From Cucumis sativus (taxonomy: Eukaryota; Streptophyta; Magnoliopsida; Cucurbitales; Cucurbitaceae), in contig NC_026659.2 of the NCBI RefSeq assembly GCF_000004075.3, positions 26,864,272 through 26,928,271 of the forward strand: DNA of 64,000 bases, in the 5' to 3' direction. Every line of letters starts with the position of its first letter. Positions within the stretch are counted from its first letter, which is position 1. The notes below the pieces were generated by a model. It saw nothing but the letters and a program-made list of their open reading frames with translations, was not told the DNA's origin and searched no databases. This document shows, piece by piece, positions 1 to 12,100 of this stretch. A program made the translations under genes and the position numbers.

Positions 1-156
1 GAGTAGATCAATCCGTAGTTTGAATATGCATGCAGAGGTGTAGCAATAAAGGAGATTTGGTGCATTCTCACCTAGACTGTCGCTAATTGTAATTGTGATT
101 TATATTTTAGAAGCTGAAAAATGAAAATATACGAAGGTCACCCATTTTAAACTTAC

Positions 157-3100
157 GGCTGCCTTCCAATGCTTAATTCAGATAGAGCTTTTGCAAGAGG
201 CTGCACATCATCATGCTTCAATCGTCTGGCAATAATTTGACTATAATGTGGATGTTCTCTTAAACTGCTAAGATCAAAAGTACAAGATCATTGGAATGGG
301 GCAGGAAAATGGGATTCAAGGTAGTGATAAAATCAAACTAATAAAATCACCTTTTCCAAAGTTCCCCACCATACCACGCTTCCAGAAAGCTTTGTAAGCC
401 ATAGAGCTTAAGGACTCTTGCTCTAGAATCATCTTTAACTCTACGGATTTTTCTTGCCACCTTGTCTTTTAATCCAGGGCTTCCAGATATTATAACAGCT
501 CTTCCAATCTTCAAAACAGATATCAATCTTTCTTTAGGACTAAAACATAAATGAAAACTTAGAAAAATTAGTAGGGTTCATAGACAACCTTGTCACCAAA
601 TCTCAGGGCCATGTACATGGCAATCCTAGCCCCCATTGAATACCCTACAACGTTAACTATAGCTTTACCAGGAGCAAGATGTTGAATCAACTTATACAGT
701 AGATCAGCAACAACCTCCATTGAAAAACTTGGTTCCTCCACACCATGAACATCACAATCGTTCTTTTCTGTTGTTGACTCCCCGTGACCAGGCAGGTCAA
801 GAGAAATGCATCTGGCTGAACCTGAGACACCTTTCATGATTGTAAGCCAGTCTTCACCAGTTCCAAGACATCCATGAAGAAAGAAGAGCACGTTATCCTG
901 CACAAGCTCTAAGTAGGGGAATATAAGCAAATAATGATACAAGTCACTATTGTTGCTAAGCAGGCTTAATGATAACAAATAAATGGATGCTACAAATGCA
1001 TGAAGATGCTTATATTCTGGAAATAAACTGCGAAACAGAACAGAAATTGAAAAGTTCAAAACAAAAACTCTTACTTACGTTTGTTCTTTGTCCAACCTCT
1101 AGAACTTTAATTGAATAAGAGAACCCCTTTGAGTCTACACTTAATCTGTAGCTGCGAACTTGCCTGTCAGTAAATTTTCTACAAACAATCTTCTGGTTGA
1201 TTTGAAAATTTTCTAAAAGTTGATTTGCCTCAGCAACAGATGCTTCAATGATGCCACTATGAGGGTCACGCCGAAACCTGAGAGGATTGACAGTTACATC
1301 TTCTTCAAGCCAACGGTAAGTTCCTAGACCGTGGGCTATAGATGGGGCTGGTTGAATATTCATCAGTTTTCTTACTTCTGCATTCTGAAGCTCCAGATAA
1401 CAGGATAAGTGTACATATCCGGACAAACCTACACCACTTTCAAATGCAGCACTAACAACAGCCATTTTTCCATGTTGCTGTGCCCACCTCGCTATTAATG
1501 CTGCATTTTCAAATCCGCCAACCACACTTGGTTTTATAACCTAGAAGGTTTGCAACAGAACAACATCAAGATCAGTACGTAATATATGCTGAAGTGATGT
1601 GAAGGACGTTAAGCCTCACAACAGAAAATCTTTAATAACGACACATTTGGTTCGTATATTTTAATATTATTTATATTTCTCCAGAGGCTATTCTAAATTG
1701 TTTTATATTATATTTATATTTTTAAATTGTGTCCTCGTGGCTCTTCACTACAGTGAGGTGTCCTGGAAACCTATATTCTTTTCTTCTACATTACACATGA
1801 AGTCAGCCCATGAACATAAGATGCAGGGGACAACAATTCCGTAAGAGGACAAGGAGAGAAAAGGTGAGCACAATCTCTATCCAAAATACACAACAAATTG
1901 AGACCGAGAGCCACTAAGAGGGTCTATAGGGCATTTCAATACAAAGTTGATAGTATATGTCTATATTTGACCGTCGAATTAGTTCTGGACATCTATTTCA
2001 CTGTAGATTTGAATATCTGATTCTACTCTTGCACGTTTTACTTGCAGAAATGGGGTTTCACAAGTCACTTACGATAGCAACAATTCCTGGATGGGCATAC
2101 TTGGCAAGTTCTTTCACAGGATTATCTTGAATACGATCGATAGTTTCATCCAGTGCGACAGGTAAACCACTCTCTTCACAAAATTTAATAATAGCATCTT
2201 CATCCATAACTGGTTCCTGAGTTGAGAAATTAAAGAGGAACATAGCTACATCAACAAAAGAATAACCAGAATAACAAGAAATGCAAATAAAGTATAGCAT
2301 GTAAACATATTTAAATAAAAGATGACTGTGTAATAAGATCTCAGTAGCTCTTTAAAAGTTCACACAATTAGATGGCACAATTATTCCAGATATATGAGAT
2401 TTAATCAGACATTCACGAACCTCAATATATTGGAGGCCACAGTCCTTCACCAAAGAGCTAAATAAAAGAGCTTCTTCATAGCTCCAGTTCCTATTGGCAT
2501 CAACGCGGAGTTCAATTTGGTTGCCAAGCTTCTTCCTTACTTCCTGTACAACAGCAGCATCATACATGACATTCCGTTGTCGGGCTACCTGCAATTGTTT
2601 AAGGTTAAACTATTAGTAAGTCAATGTAGTTGCTATAAAACCAACATATCTTGAGATACATGATAGAGAGAATAATATGGTTTCCGGTGCAAAAAGAAAA
2701 TAAAAGGTAATCTTCAGAAAAGGGTAATTCAGCTTTCCTTTAACTTGATAGCAGGAAATCCTTCTTCTACAAGTGTCTTAGCAACCAAAGCAACCTCAGA
2801 TGGAGTTCCACCGGAATCCAAAAGCCCACAAATTTGAACTTTTGACAAAGTTTTCAAGTTCTTTTCTTCATCTAACTGATGCTGGAGTACATCTAACAAG
2901 CCGCAACCTTTTCTCCCTGCTATGGCATGGAGAACAGCCATTTCCAAACCACATCGAACACTTGGATAGATTGAACTTGGCTGTATATGGTTCACAGTGA
3001 AAAATAGTCCTTTTATTGATTTGACATTTTGATTTCAAACGACAAAAATTGAATAGGCTGGAACATAGGAGCACCTACTGGTATTCCCAGTTCATGGAAA

Positions 3101-6100
3101 ACCCAAGATGAAAACGAGCCCCGTAGCAGAGGAATGGAGCTGCTGATCTTGGCTCCCTTTAATATAGGAATGAGACAATTAAGTTGCTCTTCCACATCTA
3201 GTAGGTTCTCTCTGTGGATGTCAAGGGGTGAAACCTGTTGAATAGCACCAGGTAATTAAGTAATTTAGTAATGTACTCACCCTACTCTTTCCCAAGGGGT
3301 AAAGTATGTACAATTGTAATGGCAGGCTCATATCAGGATCAACAATCTTAAATAAAGAGGCACTCCGCTTTGACGAATAAGTAGAACTAACCTCACCAAG
3401 CCCAAGACTCCCGTCCTCCAGAAACAAAGACAAAATAAAACCTTCTCGGAAGAACTCCCGTCTGACTTGATCAAAAGAACTAGATGAAGTCGTAGGTGGA
3501 GCACATAGCGGGATTCTACCATCCAAAGAAAGAGGGGAATGGGAATTTAGTCAACCAAACTTCTCTAATTACAGGTACCTTAGTTACTCAGGGCATCTAT
3601 AATCTAATACACACCTGAACAATGTGCATTCCATTCTACTTATCTTGCAAAGGAAGAGTCCAGGTGAAACAGACTCTTCAGAATAAAGCCTTGAAAAGAT
3701 GCGTAAACCATGATCTACTGCTTGACAAGTGAACTTCCTCAAGACACTGGTATGGTGACCATTAAGTGTTAACAGCAAATAACAGTTATAACCTTGAAAG
3801 ATGTTTTATTTTTCTAATCAAGGGAGAAAAATCTAACAAACTAAAGAAATTTGAATAATTCTTTTTAAAAAACCTGTGGAAAGTAGTATTGGCATCAATG
3901 GAACTTTCGACCTCGATTATGCAGTCATTTTCTTCATGATGAGACATAAATAAAGCATCTTGAAGTTCCTTCTTTGTCCGTACATGTAAATGCTTCAGGC
4001 TGCATATCAATTTGAAGTTAAAAATGAAGCAAGATTGATACAAAATATGGCAGGAGTTAGCTAAGATAAAGACAAACATGCAGAGCGAAAAAAAAATGAC
4101 TTCTTAAAACTTTTACCTAGTTGATCAAGTTACAATTCTCCTTTTTGCGAGTTTGTTCTTGTATGTTGTTGTACATTGTTTTAATTTCCTCAGTAAAAGC
4201 TCATTTTTTGCTTTAAAAAATTCCCTAAATTATAACCTTTGTTTCTTATTAAAACAAAAATCCTTACCCACATAAATTGCTTGTGAATTATCCAAGATTA
4301 CACTAGCATCAGTAGTATACCTTGCCTTGTGGAATTGTCTATTTATATGTACTCATTGAACGCCTAGTTCAAGTTCACACCTAGGCTAAGGAACTTGTCT
4401 CCTCTTTAAGACGTGATCCACCATCTCTATGGTTGTTTGTCTGGTAATTGTTTCAAGGGAAATCTTTGCAAACCCCACACATAAAACCGAGAGCCTTGAT
4501 TTGTTTCAATGACTAACTTTCATTAAGCACCTGACCTTTAGTCGAACCTCCAGTACAAAGAGAATCTGATATCAGATTATTAAAATTCTTAGGATCCCTA
4601 CCAGACCCCCAAACCACCACCAGCCTTCCTCCTACTCTCACGAGCATGCAACTTACACATTTATACTGCATCAAACTCTCAGTCATACTAGACGTGGTTG
4701 TCCCCAAAAAAGTTAAAATATAACAGAATTAACACTACTCGAGTTGCAGCGAATTCAGAATCTGATAAATATAAAAATTTAATTGTTAATTTTCAGAATC
4801 TGGTTTTTGGAAATCCTGCAGGACCTTATTTGTAATAGTAACAGAAGAATTAACATAAAAAATTGTTTGTAAGAACTACATAGACCAATTAATTTCCGTT
4901 ACAACACTTAAATCATGGTTATGCATGAACAACAAGAGACAAAAGCGTGTTAAATGAAAATTCAATTACAAGATATTAATGTATATAAAAATTTCTTACC
5001 CATGTGCCACACATAGGTTTCGGAGTGAAACCTGGTGAGAGGTGTGAAAGAATTGGTCTAGTATTGCTGCATCTACTTTGTCCTTGATAGGAAGGAGACT
5101 GAAGATTGCCCCACCATTATTATTGATTACAACGACAGTCACAGGTTTCCTCTTCATCCTTCAGAGGCAGTAACTAAACAATTAGCATGACAACGTTTTT
5201 TAATGGAAGTATAACGAAGGAAAAATAATAGGAAAAAGCTTGTTTATCCTAGGCTGCAACTATCTTTGTGCATCCTACCAAAGTGTTATTTCAACAACTT
5301 CTTTTTTGAAATATAGTAATTGTTGATGATACATAATTAAATTTATCTTCAATCACCAGCTTAAGCTTTTGGGTGAATCGGTGATGGTATCAGTGTTCAA
5401 GCCCCTGCATTGCCGTTTCCTCCCCAATTACAATCAATTTCCACTTATTGAGCCTTTCAAATATTTCAAGCCCACAAGTGTGAGGGGGAGTGTTGGTGAT
5501 ATATAATTAAATTTGCCTTCAACCACCAACTTAAGCTTTTGGGTGAATCGGTGATTTAATAGTAATTTATCTTTTGTGTGTGGTGGGATTGAGATAGATA
5601 AAGATGGGTGCATCACATATCTACTCAAGTATTGCTCAAAATCATATAAGCGGCTAAAGAGTCCATACTTCAGGAAAAGTGGCATGCCCTTCTATTAAGG
5701 AAAGAAAAAACAGATTCTGTAACTAAAAGTGAAAAGGAAAGAAAAAACAGATTCTATAACTAAAAGTGAAAAGATAACTAAGATAAACGATAAAATAACA
5801 CAAAAACAAAAAACAAAAGGAGAAAAGGAAAAGATAGAAAAACCTAAAGCTATTTTAAAGGATGTTAATTTCTGAAAATAGAAGCACGGTTTAGGTAACA
5901 TGCGAGACCCCCAGTTATACACACGTATGTAAGGAAGGGTAGCAAAAAGACTTCACAACTGAAAAATCATTAGTGGAATGTGGAATTTGGTTACATGAGA
6001 AGTGCGAGCCTAGTTGGGGACACGAGGGGTTTATGTAGGTTTTGGAGGCTTAATTTTGGGGCAAGTAGCTGAACTTGGAGAGGTTCTCACGATCTCTCGA

Positions 6101-9100
6101 TTGTGCTTGGTTTTTATGTTTCTACATTGTCGTTTATTTTGTCCCTTTTCATGGATATCGTTGGAACTGTGGAAAGTTTTGTTATCTTTCTCGCTCATCA
6201 ATCTATATTCTATCAGAGAAGTTGATCTATTTCTAGAATGCATCGTGCTTCTAGGATAAATCAATACCAAACATAACACAAGACTAAGCTATATTTTTTT
6301 TCCTTTCATTTTCATACCTCTTGTTCAGAATTGCTAAGCCATTTGTATCATGAAGGAAAGAAACATCTCCAAGTACACAAAGCACCTGAATATTGATTGG
6401 AACATGAAAGGATTGAGGAGAAAAGAAAGATGAAGAAATAACCATATATATTCTCATCTAAAAATACCCACAAGATTCATGGAATAGAAACATAAGCAAA
6501 ATCAAAGTATATAATTATTATGTCAATACGTTTCCTAAGTATGTCCCATGATTTGGTTGATATTAACAGAACAAAAGATTTTCAGGTACAATAATGCAAT
6601 ATCTATGTAGATTTTGTACATGGCCTGGCCATTACCTTATTTGAAACATGATATATCGGAAGAGAATTTTGAAACTGCATTACCAGGGCATATATAATGA
6701 ACCAGCATAGTCCTTTATATAACCCATAAACCCTGTAAGTGATCTGTTCAAAAATAAAATTGTACAAACAAATTCTAGTGACATACTCGTTTGTTGCATC
6801 CCACAGAAAAACCAACTGCTGAGCTAAGAAGTCCGTCAATACCACTGGCTCCCCTATTTCCAGAAGTCCATGTCCAGTAAAATGGCATTTGTAAGTTTAA
6901 TGGTATAGCAGCTCCACTGTCGTTGCATTTTGACCAACCATATGCATACATATCCACATCGCGGATTGGCATGCTGTTCCCCAGGAACAGAACAGAATCA
7001 AATGAAAGTGCTTCTGAGATTACCTGAGCAACTTCTGGCTCAGATAGAGAGTAATGAGCAGAAATTTGAAATTGAATTTCCCACTCAACCTGTAAAATAG
7101 GTGAAGTCATTCTGAAAATGAGAAAAAAATGGGAAGTGCAACCATGAAATCCTCAAGCATCACCGCTTTCTTTGACAAGACAAAAATCAACGTCTAATTA
7201 TTACTCAGAAGAATACAAACATTGTCTTCACCATCATATAACACAAAAGAAAATATTGCCTTGTAGGAGAGGAATAACAAACTGAAGTTCATCTAGTTTG
7301 AGGAGAATGGACTATTTGAGGTGTAGGTCCTTGTTTGCTCTAAAAGAAAGTAAACAAACTACGGATTGTGGTTTTCAGTTTAACATCAGTATACCAGCAT
7401 TCTATATTGTTACACATTATTCTCAGTTATGCGAGTTCCCCTAGATACAATTGAACAAAAACAAATGAAAATCTACTGCTGGAGATCAGTTAAATTACCA
7501 TCATATTCAATGCTCGTAAAGTAGCAGTCAACTTGCTCTTATTGAGAGGAAAACTAGCTTTAAGTAAACAACCAACAAACTCTAAGACGGTGCTTTGAAT
7601 TCTATGGGTTACAATATGTGATGGATCATGACGATCTGGATGCTTATCAACCATGATGTATGAACAGGGACTGCAATCCTCAAGCAACTTTGAAACACGT
7701 TTGCTTGTTACCCTGCTTCCGATCTGTAAACATTTTGAAACGTTGAGCTAATTAATAAACTGACAAAACATATCAAGGTGATTCTTGGAAGTTTTTTTCT
7801 TCATTGAATATGACCTAGTGGTAAATTGAAGGAAGCAGGTGCCACTTAGTAGCTGTCTTCATTTCAGAACCTTAAAACTAATCCCCAAAATGGCTCCAGT
7901 TCACCATTTAGCTCAACTTTTCATGGAAATATAATCCGAGATAGTTATATCATACTATATCATACTACAATTTTACAATTCTATGTTAGATGAATTTAAG
8001 GTTGACTTTTCTCATTTATCATAACCTACCATACAGAAGTGTGGATAACGATAAAAAAAAATACCTTACAATCATTATTTTCACCATTAAAAATGCACTT
8101 AGTGTATGCCATCATTATGTCAAGCTGTTCAAAATAAGATATCTCATATTCATTATGTACAACCAAGCCCTATGTAATATGTCATGATATTATCCTTTCT
8201 CCTTTATTTTCACTCAGAGTTCATTCAAAACCATATTTGTTTAATGAGAAGAAAAACTTTAACTAAGAACAAATGAAAGACAAGGGCATCAAAGGAAAGT
8301 TCAAACCAAAAAGGAGCCAAAAGAACAACAAAAAGCAGAAGAAAACATAAGATAATTCAAAAAAGGGGGCTCCAATACAAAAGAACGAGAGATCATGGGT
8401 AATTACTGAAGTCCTTAGTGACAGACACCCAGAGGGACGCATTGAACCAAACCAAAGTCCAAACCTCCTCTCAAAGCCTTTTCTTATCATGAAAGACTCA
8501 TTTCAAACCCACATTAAAAGCCTCCAAAGTGGTTTCCTAATCTTAATAATTAAGGGTCCTAAATTTTATTCTAGAAGGAAGATAAAGATGTATACCGGTG
8601 AGGATTACGTAAGCCTTCAATTTAGGGAGAGTGAGAAGAAAGTATAAGAAGAGAAAAATAGGTGAAAGTATTACCTGAATAATCACGTCAAATTTTAGCC
8701 ATTTTCTCACCGAATCTGAAAGCAAAGCATGATCAAGGTGATCAATAAAGAAAAAGTTATTTTTCATTTCTAGGAAGGGAGACAAACTCTTCCTTAATCG
8801 TAAACCAGACAATACATCAGCCACTATAGGCCAAGAAATATGTTTGGCCAATAGAAAAGCAGCCCATATCTCATCCTCTGATTGAATTGATCCAAGAAGT
8901 AGAACTCCGTTTCTGGCTCCATGGATTACTTTCAAAACCTCTGCCATATGACCAAAAGTATCAGTAGATGTTGGAGATGCTTCAAGTCGAATATATTTGG
9001 TAAAAACTTCAGTGCTTGATGACCAAATGTGTAATCCATTTAAGCAACTCAAATTCCATGGGCTTGGACTATTTTCCAGTGGCTCTCTAAATGGACAGTT

Positions 9101-12100
9101 TATGTGAACGGGGCCACAGGGTGAAGAAGTTGCCCAATGTACAGCAGAATCAAGAGTGGTAAGTACCATTCTGGCGGGAAGTTGATCAGTTGGGGCCGGA
9201 AGACTGAAGAAGAACCTCACAAATGAACCAAAATGGTTTACCTATGGACAACTTCAAATACTTGAATCAGATAAACCATGAAAAAGGTTGTAAGTTATAT
9301 ATTGGATGTCTGGCATCCACCAGACAAGAAAAATAAAACTTGAACCAAACAAACAACACTCGAAAGGTAGTCTTCTCAATATCCTGGAATGTGGTAGAGC
9401 ATGCTATTGCCTCAACTTATAAAAAGAAAAAGAATAATTGATGTGTTTTAACTCTAAAATCATTAACTAGACACTAAGATCAGTACAGGTTAGAAGCCAA
9501 ATGAATGTTGAAGGAATCTAGCATTTTAGTTGCATCATAATTATGTAGCTTTCTCATATACTTGGTTGTCGCAGATATAATATTGTCTTTTGTCGCCACC
9601 ACATAAGTGATACTGACAAAAGACATATTTTTAACAGCAATACCATTTGACCACAATGCCAACATTAATACAAGATCACACTAAATTATTTTAAGCAAAA
9701 AACTTGTATCAGTAAAGGGTAAACAATAAAAGGTAGAAATACAATAGGAATATCAGCAATTTAATTTCACTACCTGATTAATAGCTTGATTTGCTCCTGC
9801 ATTCTGTAGCTCCGAGGGACGGTCAGCTGTGAGCAATAAAAGAGGAAGAAAGTCTTGACTAGCTTCAACAACCTACAAAATTACCAATTACAAGTTGAGA
9901 CAAAATTATGGAATTTCCTCTCGTGTAGGCTGCTCAAATAGATAACTTCTGGTTAAAGAGCCTAATCATCAAAACAGCTACATTTTAGTTTTGTTCGTGA
10001 TAACCAGAAATGTAAATTTAGTTAAGTGAACCACCAAGTTTATTGGTTATCGAGCAATTATACATCTAACTTTCTAATTAGTAATTGTTCACATATCTGT
10101 AAGTCATTTTCCAATCTCCAGATATGAGAGTTCTGAATGTACTACTTGATAAATCTTTACTAATTGAAAAATACATTTAAAATCTAAACTAGTCTGCTCT
10201 GCACTAAAACTGGAATTAGAGATTCCATTTTGCAACCATCTGAAAACGAAGATAGAAAAGCTTCAATTAGGCAAAGAAAGTATCCTTGAATCAAAATCCA
10301 CTAAGAAAGTTAGACCAAATAGTTAGTGCCAGGATACATATTTGACAACTTATGAGCTTTGGAGACAATGTTTTAATGCTAGCCTTTTCTTCTTCAATTT
10401 ACTTATGTCTGATTAGAAAGAGAAGGAATGTTTTTCATTTAAGAAGAGAGAGAGAAGCCAAATTCGATTCTTAACTATACACAAAAGTATTAGGCAATGC
10501 AAACATGGGCTTGAATTTGTCAAGCTCAGAAGAAATTTCCTGTCCTCGACAGGAGTCCAAGCCTCCAAAGCATTGGGAAGACGTAGGTGACTTCAGTACA
10601 TAGGTTAGAGACTTTTTAATTAATATTCAGAAAATAGTGAATATTATTTCATGATATGCTCAATATGACTCACAGCAGGAAGAAGATTTGAAACAGCAGT
10701 GCCAGATGATGTGATTACTACTGCTGGGCTATGAGATCCCTTGGCATACCCAATTGCATGAAAAGCAAGAGAGCGTTCATCAAAGCATGCAGTACATGTT
10801 ATCAGGGGATGACTTGCAGCAGCGATGGCAAGAGGCGATGACCTTGATCCAGGAGCTATGCAAAAATACTAGAGTGAATAACAGTCAGATCTGTCTGCAT
10901 CTATGTTGATGGAGAATATTAATGAATAGTATACATACCGTCAAACCAAGACGAGAACATTCTTCAACTATGAGTGATGCCCAGAGAGCATTAATGTTGG
11001 CATGCTCTTGCTCTGAGTGGCCAGTTTCGTTGATATGATCCAACTGATGATTGAAAGGGTTATTATTAGATGGAGAATAAACAACGTTATAACGATATTT
11101 TAAAAATTAGTTCTTTTTATGGACTCTTAGACACAAGGATCAGTCTTGCTCAAATCATCCATAACTGGGCGGCTATGATGTGTTAGTTCTTTTGGGAGAG
11201 GGGTCCTCGTCTCTCTGCCTCTAGGGTGTTCATTTTGTGATTGATACATACCTTTCTGTTTTTTATGAAAAATATAATAACAACAATAAACAACTTCGTA
11301 ACAATGAACCAATAGGATATGTGCAATCTTGATTCAAAAAGCAGGTTGGCTTGCTAGTCTCATCCCATGGGGGGCACCAACATCATTGGCTCAGATAATA
11401 TACAAAACTAACACATTTTGTTGAAAACCACAGTGAAACACCACCCAAGTCAAAAGTTGCGTAGGAAAAATGCCAGGAGGAATAGCAAATAACTGATCTA
11501 CATGTAATTTTTCAATGAAACTAAATAACTAAACTTTAAAAGCAAGTAGCAGGCACGAGTACAGTTTACAAGCATAAAAAACATAACTGGAAAGACAAAG
11601 AGAAGTTGCAGATCACTTAATAGTGAATCACTTCAGGACAATCTAAGCAGGACGGACAGTTACACGTATTTAATCATAATTTAAAACCGTTCTGCACTTT
11701 CAGAAGCTTGGAACCTCACCATATTACATGCAACGGCAACACTTGGTGAAAGCCTAATGCAGAACTGATGGAAGAGTGAAGACTCCTGCAATAATTGCGA
11801 TGGTTATTAAGTTGAACCATAGACACATCTGACATGTTGAACTGGCATGAACAATGTTTGTTTTACTGTAGCATGTTCCATTTGTTCTCATTTCCAGAGG
11901 GCTATAGTAGAAATCTTCATTAAAGGCTCATTATTTTATTATTGTTATTCTTAACTGCAAAGCTTGATGAACAAGGAAATGTGAACTGAACTTATCCATA
12001 CTATTGATTTATAAAAGTGGATATCGGAAAGCTATTAGATCCACTTTACAATTAGAAAAATAAAAGACATAATAGTTTTCAAATATGCACAATCCAGTTA

